Translations under genes and position numbers: made by a program | Shown here: positions 45,482-53,791 of the stretch, piece after piece | Numbering within the stretch: position 1 is the stretch's first letter | How the letters are laid out: every line of letters starts with the position of its first letter | Assembly: GCA_947175055.1 (NCBI GenBank) | Contig: CAMWLJ010000008.1 | Location: 1 to 58,318, forward strand | DNA from: an uncultured Lachnospiraceae bacterium | Lineage (GTDB): Bacteria > Bacillota > Clostridia > Lachnospirales > Lachnospiraceae | Direction: 5' to 3' | DNA: 58,318 nucleotides | The notes under the pieces: model-generated | Seen by the model: only the letters and a program-made list of their open reading frames with translations | Told to the model about the DNA's origin: nothing | Database searches by the model: none

Positions 45482-45494
45482 CTCCATTCCGAAA
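45482..45494 (-). repeat. Partial R1 core before trkA
   Basis: TTCGGAATGGAGA on the minus strand, matching the last 13 positions of the R1 core except the final G. GGAG lies 5 nt from the ATG, as in the other R1-served genes. The upstream linker is absent, so chance similarity is possible. Confidence 0.5.
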
Positions 45495-45746
45495 TAGGGG
45501 ATTTCTTTTCTATTACTGCCAGTGTCAAAGGGCAGGAAACAGACCATGGCCAATACACTGGCATACGCAAATATATATATCACCTTGCAGGGAAAAAATC
45601 AATAGACTTTACATATATTTAAGGGTTTCTTAACCTTCCCGCAACCAATATTTTCTATCCTGACAACCAGAGTAGGTCGCGCAACCGGGGCAGCGTCTTT
45701 ATGATGGAAATTAATAAAAAAAGAAAGAAAGGAAAGGAACACAAAA

Positions 45747-46997
45747 ATGAAAGAACGATTATTTACGAAGGATTTCACACTGGTGGTGATCGGACAGATC
45801 ATCTCTCTGTTTGGCAATGCGGCTGTCCGGTTCGCACTGCCCTTGTACTTATTAAATCAGACGGGTTCGTCTGCGCTGTACGGTACAGTGATGGCATGCG
45901 CTTTTATCCCGTCGATCCTGTTGTCGCCGGTGGGTGGGATGATCGCCGACCGGGTGAACAAGAGAAATATTATGGTGGTGCTTGATTTTACTACGGCAGC
46001 GCTGCTTCTTGGCTATCTGATGCTGCAGGGAAGAGTGAACCTGGTCTTTCTGCTGACAGTGACGTTGATGCTGTTATTTGGGATCGCGGGAGCTTATCAG
46101 CCGGCGGTGCAGGCGAGCATACCGGCACTGGTGGGGCAGGAGCACTATATGCAGGCCAACGCGGTCATCAATATCGTCAGCTCTTTTGCGGCACTGCTGG
46201 GACCGGTGTTTGGCGGTATCCTGTACAGTATCTATGGGCTGCTGCCGATCCTGGAAGTGGGGATGGCCTGCTTCGTACTGTCTGCGGTGATGGAGATTTT
46301 TATCACGATCCCTTATAAAAAACAGGAGACAAAAGGCAGTATCTGGAAGATCATGGGACAGGATATTAAGGAGAGCTTTTGCTTTATCCGCAAGGAAAAA
46401 CCGTTTATCGGTAAAGGCCTGGTCGTGATATGCTGTGTGAACCTTTTTTTCTCGGCGCTGATCAATGTGGGGCTTCCCTATCTGGTCACTGAGGTGCTGC
46501 CGTTTACCGATTCTCTGGCGAACAGGCTGTATGGATATGCGCAGGGAGCGCTGGCGGCAGGTGGCATTGTGGGCGGTATTGGCGCCGGCATCTTGGCGCA
46601 GAAACTGCAAGTCAAGAAGGTAGGAAATCTGCTGGGCATTGCCGCGCTGTGTCTATTTCCGGTAGGGATTTCGCTGCTTTTGGCGGAGTCGGAGATGGTA
46701 GTCTATCTGATCTTGACCGTCTGCTGCTTTGTGATCATGGTGATGGCTACTGTTTTCACTATACAGATCATGGCTTTCGTGCAGACAGAGACACCGCAGC
46801 ATCTGGTCGGCAAAGTCATTGCACTCTGCATGATGCTCTCCATGTGTGCGCAGCCATTCGGCAATGCGATGTATGGTTTTCTGTTCGAGATATGCGCCGG
46901 GCATGAAGCAGTGGTGGTGCTGGCAGCGGGCGTGATATCCTTTGCGGTGGCGATATGGGCACGGAAGGTATTCTCAGCGCAAAGTGCTTCGGAATAG
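45747..46997 (+). CDS. MFS transporter
   Basis: A 416-residue exporter with about 12 transmembrane helices. The first helix region TLVVIGQIISLFGNAAVRFALPLYLLNQTGS and loop GGMIADRVNKRNIMVV match the MFS_3/enterobactin-exporter-like branch (motif A variant). Substrate unknown. GGAAAGGAAC lies upstream of the ATG. The last codons (SAQSASE) and the TAG stop lie within an R1 repeat copy, so the C-terminal tail was probably rewritten by the repeat. Confidence 0.9.
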   Translation: MKERLFTKDFTLVVIGQIISLFGNAAVRFALPLYLLNQTGSSALYGTVMACAFIPSILLSPVGGMIADRVNKRNIMVVLDFTTAALLLGYLMLQGRVNLVFLLTVTLMLLFGIAGAYQPAVQASIPALVGQEHYMQANAVINIVSSFAALLGPVFGGILYSIYGLLPILEVGMACFVLSAVMEIFITIPYKKQETKGSIWKIMGQDIKESFCFIRKEKPFIGKGLVVICCVNLFFSALINVGLPYLVTEVLPFTDSLANRLYGYAQGALAAGGIVGGIGAGILAQKLQVKKVGNLLGIAALCLFPVGISLLLAESEMVVYLILTVCCFVIMVMATVFTIQIMAFVQTETPQHLVGKVIALCMMLSMCAQPFGNAMYGFLFEICAGHEAVVVLAAGVISFAVAIWARKVFSAQSASE

Positions 46998-47000
46998 AGG
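46972..47000 (+). repeat. R1 dispersed repeat, copy 9, at the MFS stop codon
   Basis: TCTCAGCGCAAAGTGCTTCGGAATAGAGG: linker end plus core with two changes (GTGC for GCGC; TAG for TGG). The second change creates the in-frame TAG stop of the MFS gene. Confidence 0.82.
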
Positions 47001-47113
47001 AAAAGATATGTCACAAAGATGTGAGACGGCTTCTGAAGATAACGGTGGATTTGTGGTCGGGATGTGGTAAAATAGGATATGGAACTGTATTACGACTGCG
47101 AAGGGAAATCGTT

Positions 47114-47674
47114 ATGTTTGAGCTTTTATTGAATTTGGATGGAAATATCTTGTTGTTTCTGCAGGAGCATATAAGGAATCCGTTGATGACCCCGATCCTG
47201 AGACTGATCACGACGCTGGGAAACGGCGGTGCGATCTGGATCGCGTTTACGGTACTGCTCTTGTGTATTCCGAAGACGCGGAAAGTAGGCTGTATGGCGC
47301 TGGTGGCGCTTTTAGGCACGCTGCTTGTCAATAATATGATACTCAAGAATCTGGTAGCCCGTACCAGGCCTTATGAAGTGATAGAGGGGCTGACTTATAT
47401 CGTGATGAGGCCAACGGATTTTTCCTTTCCGTCGGGTCATGCGGGCTGCTCTTTTGCGGTGGCCTGCATTCTGTTTCGCAGGTTGCCGAGGCAGTATGGC
47501 GTACCGGCGCTGATCCTGGCAATCCTGATCGCGTTGTCCAGACTGTATGTAGGCGTGCATTACCCAAGCGATGTACTGTTCGGCACGATCAGCGGTATTT
47601 TGATCAGCTACGGTGCGGAGAAGATCGTCGACCGGCTATGGAGAAGGCGCTGCATAGAGCAGGAAGAAGAGTAG
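47114..47674 (+). CDS. PAP2 family membrane phosphatase
   Basis: A 186-residue membrane phosphatase with the three PAP2 signatures: KNLVARTRP, PSGH in FSFPSGHAGC, and SRLYVGVHYPSD. Members dephosphorylate undecaprenyl pyrophosphate or phosphatidic acid at the outer membrane face. The start is the ATG at 47114 with GAAGGG upstream; a longer frame runs through the R1 repeat and is not supported. It is 18 bp before the radical SAM gene. Confidence 0.92.
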   Translation: MFELLLNLDGNILLFLQEHIRNPLMTPILRLITTLGNGGAIWIAFTVLLLCIPKTRKVGCMALVALLGTLLVNNMILKNLVARTRPYEVIEGLTYIVMRPTDFSFPSGHAGCSFAVACILFRRLPRQYGVPALILAILIALSRLYVGVHYPSDVLFGTISGILISYGAEKIVDRLWRRRCIEQEEE

Positions 47675-47692
47675 GAGCGAAGGAGCGGCAGG

Positions 47693-48568
47693 ATGCATTT
47701 TGTAGAGGCTAAAGGCATATTATCTTCTCATAACGGTATGAATCTGTACCGGGGCTGCACCCATGGCTGTATCTACTGCGACAGCCGCAGCACCTGCTAT
47801 CAATTTACTCATGCTTTCGAGGATATTGAGGTGAAGCAGAACGCGCCGGAGCTGTTAGAGCGGGTGCTCCGTTCCAAGAGGAAGAAGTGTATGATCGGTA
47901 CGGGGGCCATGTGCGACCCATATATGCATTGTGAGGAGCAGCTGAGATTGACACGCAGATGCCTGGAACTGATCGATATTTACGGGTTCGGCGCTGCTAT
48001 TTTGACGAAATCGGACAGGATCCTGCAGGATCTGGATCTGCTCGTCAGCATTAACCGCAAGGCTAAATGTGTGGTGCAGATGACACTGACTACTTATGAC
48101 GAGGAGCTCTGCCGTATCGTGGAACCGCACGTCTGTACGACAAGAAGACGTTATGAAGTGCTGAAGATAATGCAGGAGAACGGTATCCCTACGGTAGTTT
48201 GGCTGTCACCGATCCTTCCTTACATCAATGATACTATGGAAAACATTCAGGGCATTTTGGAGTATTGTGCGCAGGCCGGTGTGTATGGGATCATCTGCTT
48301 CGGCATGGGGATGACACTCAGGCAGGGGGACAGGGAGTATTACTATGCTGCTCTGGATAAACACTTTCCGGGACTGCATGAGAAATATCATCGCCGCTAT
48401 GGGTATGACTTTGAGATCCCCAGCGACAGGTCCAAAGAACTGATGCAGTATTTTCATACATTTTGCAGGAAGAACGGCATCGTGGAAGACTGCGGACAGG
48501 TATTCGAGTATCTGCACGAATTTCCGGAGAACAAGGGATATGAGCAGCTGTCACTTTTCTATAGTTAA
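47693..48568 (+). CDS. Radical SAM protein, SPL-like
   Basis: A 291-residue radical SAM protein of the group related to spore photoproduct lyase (Rv2578c-like). The cluster motif CTHGCIYCD provides CxxxCxxC near residues 22-29, preceded by the typical GMNLYRG. It binds a 4Fe-4S cluster and SAM; the substrate is not known. The C-terminal FYS and TAA stop overlap a short MITE-like repeat (R3). Confidence 0.85.
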   Translation: MHFVEAKGILSSHNGMNLYRGCTHGCIYCDSRSTCYQFTHAFEDIEVKQNAPELLERVLRSKRKKCMIGTGAMCDPYMHCEEQLRLTRRCLELIDIYGFGAAILTKSDRILQDLDLLVSINRKAKCVVQMTLTTYDEELCRIVEPHVCTTRRRYEVLKIMQENGIPTVVWLSPILPYINDTMENIQGILEYCAQAGVYGIICFGMGMTLRQGDREYYYAALDKHFPGLHEKYHRRYGYDFEIPSDRSKELMQYFHTFCRKNGIVEDCGQVFEYLHEFPENKGYEQLSLFYS

Positions 48569-48594
48569 CGAAATTTGTTATGCCGTTTACTATA
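48560..48594. repeat. R3 MITE-like repeat, short copy
   Basis: Terminal arms TATAGTTAACG (48560-48570) and CGTTTACTATA (48584-48594) pair with one mismatch around AAATTTGTTATGC. The same arm sequences flank the 109-bp element at 56833-56941, so this is an internally deleted copy of that element. It contains the stop codon of the radical SAM gene. Confidence 0.7.
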
Positions 48595-48630
48595 AATATA
48601 GAAGTGGATGAATTGCGCAGGTTTTAAGAC

Positions 48631-48682
48631 AAACGCCGTCCGGAAGATATCCTGTTAAGGCTCTTCCGATACGGCGTTTTTA
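48631..48682 (+). terminator. Intrinsic terminator between radical SAM and RHH genes
   Basis: Long stem AAACGCCGT...ACGGCGTTT with an inner CGGAAGA/TCTTCCG, followed by TTTTT on the plus strand. Convergent genes flank it, so it may serve both. Confidence 0.85.
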
Positions 48683-48696
48683 AAGTTCGTGTTATG

Positions 48697-48897
48697 TCAC
48701 AGATCCAGTTCCGGCGGTACATCTATCTCGTCAGAAACATATTTTCCATTCTTCTTGCGCTGCCTTACGCACTCCGTGAGGAGATATTCGATCTGCCCGT
48801 TGACGGACCGGAAATCGTCTTCTGCCCATGCGGCGATCGCATTATAAAGTTTGGCAGATAATCTGAGGGGTACTTGTTTCTTGCCTGTATCACCCAT
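48697..48897 (-). CDS. Ribbon-helix-helix (Arc-like) protein
   Basis: A 66-residue protein with the RHH pattern: beta strand [20 protein letters not shown], then a second helix [19 protein letters not shown]. It is 17 bp downstream of the SPFH gene on the same strand with GGAGGT upstream. Small Arc-like genes after SPFH genes recur in Bacillota. It could repress its own operon through the TGATATCA inverted repeat at the SPFH promoter (inference). Confidence 0.85.
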   Translation of the reverse strand: MGDTGKKQVPLRLSAKLYNAIAAWAEDDFRSVNGQIEYLLTECVRQRKKNGKYVSDEIDVPPELDL

Positions 48898-48914
48898 ATT
48901 GACCTCCGCTTTCG

Positions 48915-49967
48915 TTAATATAGACTACCCGAGTTGACTACGGGCTGTGCATCATGGTTGCCGCACAGGACTACCAACAGGTTGGAGACCATGGCTGCCT
49001 TGCGCTCTTCGTCCAGCTCTATGGTGTGATTCTCATTCAGCCGTTCCAATGCCATTTCTACCATGCCGACTGCGCCGTCCACGATCATCTTCCTTGCATC
49101 GATGATGGCGGAGGCCTGCTGTCTCTGCAGCATCACTGCGGCGATCTCAGGTGCATAGGCAAGGTAAGTGATCCGAGCTTCGATGATCTCAATACCTGCT
49201 TCTCGTACTTTGTCCTGGATCTCGTCGCGGATCCTGGCGGCTACGATCTCGCTGGAGCCGCGCAGACTGCCTTCATCTGCGATGCCGTCTCCGGTCGTAT
49301 CGATGCCTTGTGCCACATCGTAAGGATAGACGCGGACAATATTGCGCAGGGCGCTGTCGCATTGCAGAGAGAGGAATTCTTTATAGTTATCTACATTAAA
49401 AACGGCTTTGGCGGTGTTGACGATACGCCAGGTGACGGCGATGCCGATCTCCACCGGGTTACCGAGGCAGTCGTTGATCTTCTGCCGGCTGTTGTTCAGA
49501 GTCATGATCTTCAGGGAAATCTTCTTGCTGGGTGCTTCTTGGGTAGTGGCTGCCGTCCTGCCTGCGCCATTTGCGGTGTTGACATCTCCGCTTTGGCTGA
49601 GCTTCGTATGGGAGGCAGGATTGACGCTGGAACAGAATGGATTGACGAAGTAGAAACCGTCATCCTTGATCGTTCCGATATAGTTGCCGAACAGAGTAAG
49701 AACCAGTGCCTCCTGGGGTCTTAATACCTTGAGCCCGCAGAAAAGGATCCAGCCAAGAGCGATGACCAGCATGCTAAGAACCATGGTCAGCGTAAAAAAG
49801 ATCTTAAGCGGCAGGTGGGAAGAGAAGGTGCCCAGATGGTCGAGCACGACGCCGCTGAGTACGACGCCGAAGATGGCCACTGCGTACATCGCCAGAATGC
49901 CAAGCAGTACGGGAAATCCGTTTTTCTTATTTTGGATGATTTTTTCTTCTACATTTTTCTCTTGCAT
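48915..49967 (-). CDS. SPFH/band-7 domain membrane protein
   Basis: A 350-residue protein with two N-terminal transmembrane helices (about 19-47 and 54-84), a band-7/SPFH domain (about 85-300; [61 protein letters not shown]) and a short C-terminal region. Such proteins form oligomeric membrane scaffolds. The start has GGAGG upstream, behind a consensus-like promoter at 50070-50097. Confidence 0.92.
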   Translation of the reverse strand: MQEKNVEEKIIQNKKNGFPVLLGILAMYAVAIFGVVLSGVVLDHLGTFSSHLPLKIFFTLTMVLSMLVIALGWILFCGLKVLRPQEALVLTLFGNYIGTIKDDGFYFVNPFCSSVNPASHTKLSQSGDVNTANGAGRTAATTQEAPSKKISLKIMTLNNSRQKINDCLGNPVEIGIAVTWRIVNTAKAVFNVDNYKEFLSLQCDSALRNIVRVYPYDVAQGIDTTGDGIADEGSLRGSSEIVAARIRDEIQDKVREAGIEIIEARITYLAYAPEIAAVMLQRQQASAIIDARKMIVDGAVGMVEMALERLNENHTIELDEERKAAMVSNLLVVLCGNHDAQPVVNSGSLY

Positions 49968-50059
49968 AGGGATCCTCCATTCTTGTGTGCCATGTCACCC
50001 TCTTCGCGGGAGGGAACAACATGTACCTTTGTCATTCATACTATGATGTGAGATATATT

Positions 50060-50097
50060 TGATATCATTATGATATCATATTGAATTTAAATGTCAA
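50060..50097 (-). promoter_or_regulatory. SPFH promoter overlapped by inverted repeat
   Basis: On the minus strand: TTGACA (50092-50097), 16-nt spacer, TATCAT (50070-50075). The plus strand at about 50061-50078 reads GATATCA-TTAT-GATATCA, an inverted and direct repeat that covers the -10. A ribbon-helix-helix repressor from the same operon would be a natural ligand. Confidence 0.6.
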
Positions 50098-50151
50098 TAG
50101 AATATGTCAAAAAAATTCATATAATACGATGTGCAGGGAACAGTGAATCAA

Positions 50152-50184
50152 GCGTGACAGTGAAGCCGAAGGCTGAACTGTTAC
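50152..50184. repeat. R2 dispersed repeat, copy 2
   Basis: Matches 12817-12849 at 31 of 33 positions (GCGTGACAGTGAAGC and GGCTGAACTGTTAC are identical). The left outer arm seen in copy 1 is not intact here. Confidence 0.7.
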
Positions 50185-50212
50185 AAGCTGAAGGTGACTT
50201 GCCGCGTGGTAT

Positions 50213-50240
50213 TTGACTTTCCGGCAGGGGCGTTTATAAT
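50213..50240 (+). promoter_or_regulatory. Sigma-A type promoter for DUF4422 gene
   Basis: TTGACT (50213-50218), 16-nt spacer, perfect TATAAT (50235-50240). The transcript would carry a leader of about 155 nt before the start codon, the last part made of R1 repeat. Confidence 0.75.
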
Positions 50241-50353
50241 GATAGCAAACACCATAGTAATGGTGATATGACGCGGCATTTGTATAGCAATACGGATATC
50301 TTCGATTGACAAGGGCGTGTATGCCTTAGGTGATCGACGGTAAAAGCATGAGG

Positions 50354-50397
50354 AAAATCTGCTCGCGTCCTCGACGCAAAGCGCTTCGGAATGGAGG
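50354..50397 (+). repeat. R1 dispersed repeat, copy 10, serving the DUF4422 gene
   Basis: Half hairpin (AAATCTGCTC), linker GCGTCCTCGACGCAAA and full core GCGCTTCGGAATGGAGG (50381-50397). GGAGG lies exactly 5 nt before the ATG at 50403. Confidence 0.88.
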
Positions 50398-50402
50398 AAA
50401 AC

Positions 50403-51518
50403 ATGTCAGTTACGATTTTTACAATGACACATAAGAAATTTAAAGAACCGGAGGATCCGATCTATGTCCCGCTGCACGTAGGCCGTGCCTGCAGCGAGGA
50501 CTTTGGCTATGCGGGTGACGATACCGGGGATAATATATCAGCGAAAAACTGTTATTACGGAGAATTGACCGGTGTGTACTGGGTGTGGAAAAACGTACGT
50601 ACCGAAGATCATGTGGGTATCTGTCACTATAGACGGTATTTCTGTACGGAAGAGGGAAGGATCCTGAATGAGAAGGACTATCAGGCGATCTTGCAGCAGT
50701 ATGACATCATCACCTCTAAGAGATTGAAGCTGAATTATTCCTATTTTGACGGTTATGCCAGTGACTATAACATTTTTGACCTGGTGACGACGGGAGAGGT
50801 GATCCGACAGAAATATCCGGCTTATTATGAGGCTTTTGAGCGGTTGGTGCACGGGAACGGCACCTACTTCGGTAACATGATGGTGACACATAAAGCTTTG
50901 TATGACGAATATGCGGCATGGCTTTTTTCCATCTTTGCAGAGGTGGAGAAAAAGATCGATGCCACACAATACGACGAATACCATAGAAGAGTCTTCGGCT
51001 TTATCTCGGAATTTCTGTTGTTTGTCTGGGTGGAAGTGAAACAACTTAAGGTGTATGAGTGCAAGGTGGGCATGACCACGGAGAAGTATGAGACACGGGA
51101 GATGAAGGAGCGTCTGTCAGAATTTTTCCTGCAGGGGGATCTGACGGGTGCGAAGGCGTATTTCCTGCAGGTTTTGGAGAAAAGGCCGGATGTACTGATG
51201 GAAGCTTCGGACATTACGGGAGAATTGAAACTGGCTATGCAGGTGATTGCAGTCTGTGAACTGGAACAGCAGGCATACGGGGAAAGCGTCATTGACAGGA
51301 TCAGACGGTTCGAGGATCTGGTCCGTTACTTTAACGGGGTGAACGAGGCAGTCAATGCCTGTAAGACGGGACAGATTGGCGGACAGGAGATTCGTTTCCT
51401 GCGGGAGAATCATGTGAGTGAGATTGCGATCGAGGCTTCGGCCAGGCTCTTTACCACGGAGGAAAAAGAGCTGGCCAAAGTTACCGGGACTCTTTTTCCT
51501 TTGATCGCGGAAGAGTGA
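50403..51518 (+). CDS. DUF4422 glycosyltransferase-like protein
   Basis: A 371-residue cytoplasmic protein. The N-terminal 235 residues match DUF4422, a family in capsule and exopolysaccharide loci with a glycosyltransferase-like fold (FTMTHKKFKEPEDPIYVPLHVG, LTGVYWVWKN, GICHYRRYF, YFGNMMVTHKALYDEY, GFISEFLLFVW). The C-terminal 130 residues are a helical extension not usual for the family and not recognised. No other polysaccharide genes surround it. The start is the ATG at 50403, because an ATG at 50391 lies inside the R1 core. Confidence 0.87.
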   Translation: MSVTIFTMTHKKFKEPEDPIYVPLHVGRACSEDFGYAGDDTGDNISAKNCYYGELTGVYWVWKNVRTEDHVGICHYRRYFCTEEGRILNEKDYQAILQQYDIITSKRLKLNYSYFDGYASDYNIFDLVTTGEVIRQKYPAYYEAFERLVHGNGTYFGNMMVTHKALYDEYAAWLFSIFAEVEKKIDATQYDEYHRRVFGFISEFLLFVWVEVKQLKVYECKVGMTTEKYETREMKERLSEFFLQGDLTGAKAYFLQVLEKRPDVLMEASDITGELKLAMQVIAVCELEQQAYGESVIDRIRRFEDLVRYFNGVNEAVNACKTGQIGGQEIRFLRENHVSEIAIEASARLFTTEEKELAKVTGTLFPLIAEE

Positions 51519-51556
51519 TAGCTTCCGGCAGTGCGATGCCGATAAGCCGTATCATG

Positions 51557-52966
51557 CTAAGACCGTGTTTCTAAGGCTGTGAACGACACAGTTGGATCCA
51601 GGACATCACCCGTCGTCATTCCCAGATATAGCAGCCGGCCGTCCTTCGTATAGCGGAAGAAATAGCTATTGTAGACAAAATCTTCGTCTTTATTTTCACC
51701 GGAGAGCAGCACCAGTTCCGTGAAGTCGTCGTCCACATTCAAGTCGAATACCGAGAGCTGATCCACAGGGTAACCGGTTGACACTTCCTGAAAGATATCG
51801 TTGCACTGGTCGGAAAAGTCGGTGTCGCCGATGGTAAGATGCAGCAGTGTCGTGTACGTATCGTCGTCTTTTGCGACCGTTTCCGTGGAAAAAAGGATCG
51901 TCTCTTCCGCATTGTCGCCGTTTAAGTCGAAGCTGTTTGCCGTATCAGTCAGAAGCTTCATGGCTGTCCGGTCTCCATAGGTATAATTGTTACAAAATCC
52001 CATGTCGGCCAGGTCCGGGTAAGGAATGATAAATTCTATCGTTCCGGCGACGTATGGTCCCAGTTCGTAAGGATCGCTGATAAAGGTCAGACCGGAGGTA
52101 GACAGATACCAGGCGTCTTCGGCATACAGTACAGTTTCCAGAGAAACACCTATGAGCATGTCTTCGGAGAACATGCGCATTTGGTAGGCTTCCGTCTTGG
52201 CCAGGGCCTGGTTAAAGGCCAGCGTATCCTCGTGGAAAGCGTCGGCGTCGTCACTTAAATCGGCAAAGGAGAGCTTGTCCCCGGTTTTGGCATTATAATT
52301 GATGCCGGATGTGGTGTAGTTGCCATGTGCTCCGCCAGTGAAACTGTAGAATGTTACGGTAAAAGAAATGACATTGCTGTCAGCTCTCTGTATACCAAAG
52401 GTCATATCATCATAGTAACTGTGAAAAGGATATTCGGATCCGTCTTCTATATTATACTCATATCCCTCTTTTGACCATTCTTCTACTTCCGTATCGGTGA
52501 GGAAAGAATCGACTCTGGAGCGGATGTCTTCGTTGATCTTCCCGGCAGCATCATCATTTCCCTCTATGGAAACAACCGGATAAGTGTAACTGGTGGTGCA
52601 GAGAACCGTGCCGTCGTTTGCGGTGAGGTCTTCTTCACTGTGCTGCATCGTGATCTGGATGTGGGACGGAAATACGCTGACGGTGGTGTCGGTTTCCGGA
52701 TCGATGTCCGTGCCGCCGGCTTCTGCGCCAGCCTCTTCTGTTGCGTCTTCGGAATCCGCGGTATTCTGTTCTGTGTCTTCATCCGCTGTGGTATCTGCAT
52801 CGGTATCCCGTGACTGGTCTGATGTGCTGTCGTCTGCATCATCCTGCGCTGCATCCGTTTTGGAAGTATCGGTCTCGGTTCCGCAGGCGCAGACGGCGCA
52901 GGACAGCGCTGTACATAACAGGACTGTACAGAGCATATTGGATGTTGTTTTTGCTTTCTTTTTCAT
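51557..52966 (-). CDS. Lipoprotein with DUF4163/DUF3298 (RsiV-like) domains
   Basis: A 469-residue secreted lipoprotein: signal peptide with lipobox VCAC near Cys28, a long acidic Asp/Thr/Glu/Ala tether (about 30-95), then DUF4163-like (about 100-190, VLCTTSYTYPVVSIEGNDDAA) and DUF3298-like (GGAHGNYTTSGINYNAKTGDKLSFADL, LSTSGLTFISDPYELGPY) domains as in RsiV and PdaC-type proteins, and a C-terminal VCBS-like part (FDLNGDNAEETILFST). Function unknown; DUF4163/3298 proteins bind lysozyme or deacetylate cell wall in other cases. AAGGAGG lies upstream. Confidence 0.83.
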   Translation of the reverse strand: MKKKAKTTSNMLCTVLLCTALSCAVCACGTETDTSKTDAAQDDADDSTSDQSRDTDADTTADEDTEQNTADSEDATEEAGAEAGGTDIDPETDTTVSVFPSHIQITMQHSEEDLTANDGTVLCTTSYTYPVVSIEGNDDAAGKINEDIRSRVDSFLTDTEVEEWSKEGYEYNIEDGSEYPFHSYYDDMTFGIQRADSNVISFTVTFYSFTGGAHGNYTTSGINYNAKTGDKLSFADLSDDADAFHEDTLAFNQALAKTEAYQMRMFSEDMLIGVSLETVLYAEDAWYLSTSGLTFISDPYELGPYVAGTIEFIIPYPDLADMGFCNNYTYGDRTAMKLLTDTANSFDLNGDNAEETILFSTETVAKDDDTYTTLLHLTIGDTDFSDQCNDIFQEVSTGYPVDQLSVFDLNVDDDFTELVLLSGENKDEDFVYNSYFFRYTKDGRLLYLGMTTGDVLDPTVSFTALETRS

Positions 52967-53245
52967 AAAGGACCTCCTTGTGTCAGTAGACTGTAATGCT
53001 GATCCGATGGCAGTCGGCCGAACCGCATAAGTGTGCCTGAAATGGCAATAGTGAATGGTTCGGTCTGCCGCGAATATGACTCAGTATGACACGATACTGC
53101 AGAAATGGCAAGCCGGCGATCTTAAATGATGCAACAATGATGCAAGTTTACGTTAGTGTAACCTTTTTTGTGCGTGAACAATCTAATCTATGTAAAACAG
53201 AACCGGGAGCGCGCACCGGCGATCATAGGAAAGGAAAAGACAAAA

Positions 53246-53791
53246 GTGAAAGAGGATACGATTCAGCTTGTAAAAAAAGCCGTCAGAGGCAGTAAATCTG
53301 CTTACGGTGAGTTGATCGCCGAATATCAGGTGTATTTGTATAAGACAGCTTTTTTATATGTGAAAAACGAGGCGGATTCACTGGATGCGGTGCAGGAATG
53401 TGTGATGAGAGGCCTGCTGGCTATCGGAAAGTTAAAGGAACCGCACTATTTTAAGACATGGATCACGCGGATCTTGCTCAACTGTATCTGGCAGGGCAAG
53501 AAGCAGACGCAGACGGTGGCTTTGGAGGAATACCGTGAGAAGGGCGTAGAGAACTATTTGATCGAAGAGAAAGTGGATCTTTATGATGCCATTGATTCTT
53601 TGAAAGAGCAGTATAAGACTGTGGTCATTCTTTTCTATTTCCAGGAATTGAAGATCAAGGAGATCGCACGGATCATGGAAATTCCGGAAGGAAGCGTGAA
53701 GGCGTATCTGTATCGGGCCAAGAAACAGCTGCGCAGGTGGCTTGAGGGTGAGCAGAAAGAGTATAAGGAGGAAAGGCGCTATGCAAAATGA
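53246..53791 (+). CDS. ECF-type RNA polymerase sigma factor
   Basis: A 181-residue sigma factor with region 2 (YLYKTAFLYVKNEADSLDAVQECVMRG, HYFKTWITRILLNC) and region 4 (QELKIKEIARIMEIPEGSVKAYLYRAKKQL). I choose the GTG at 53246, with GGAAAGGA upstream; an ATG at 53168 would add 26 unconserved residues. Its last 11 bases overlap the next gene, so translation is coupled to the partner membrane protein. Two ATGATGCAA repeats one helical turn apart lie about 110 bp upstream (53126-53145). Confidence 0.9.
   Translation: MKEDTIQLVKKAVRGSKSAYGELIAEYQVYLYKTAFLYVKNEADSLDAVQECVMRGLLAIGKLKEPHYFKTWITRILLNCIWQGKKQTQTVALEEYREKGVENYLIEEKVDLYDAIDSLKEQYKTVVILFYFQELKIKEIARIMEIPEGSVKAYLYRAKKQLRRWLEGEQKEYKEERRYAK

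Larger units (their letters stand above)
49968..50402. other. Divergent intergenic region, SPFH and DUF4422 genes
   Basis: 435 bp without a gene. Contents: SPFH promoter with inverted repeat (50060-50097), R2 repeat copy 2 (50152-50184), DUF4422 promoter (50213-50240), a TGCCGCGT/ACGCGGCA pair that brackets that promoter (50200-50207, 50271-50278), a CACCAT/ATGGTG hairpin just after it, and an R1 copy at the DUF4422 start. Confidence 0.7.

Noticed and set aside
48697..48897. Toxin-antitoxin antitoxin
   Set aside because: The RHH protein is paired with an SPFH membrane protein and no small toxin gene is adjacent.
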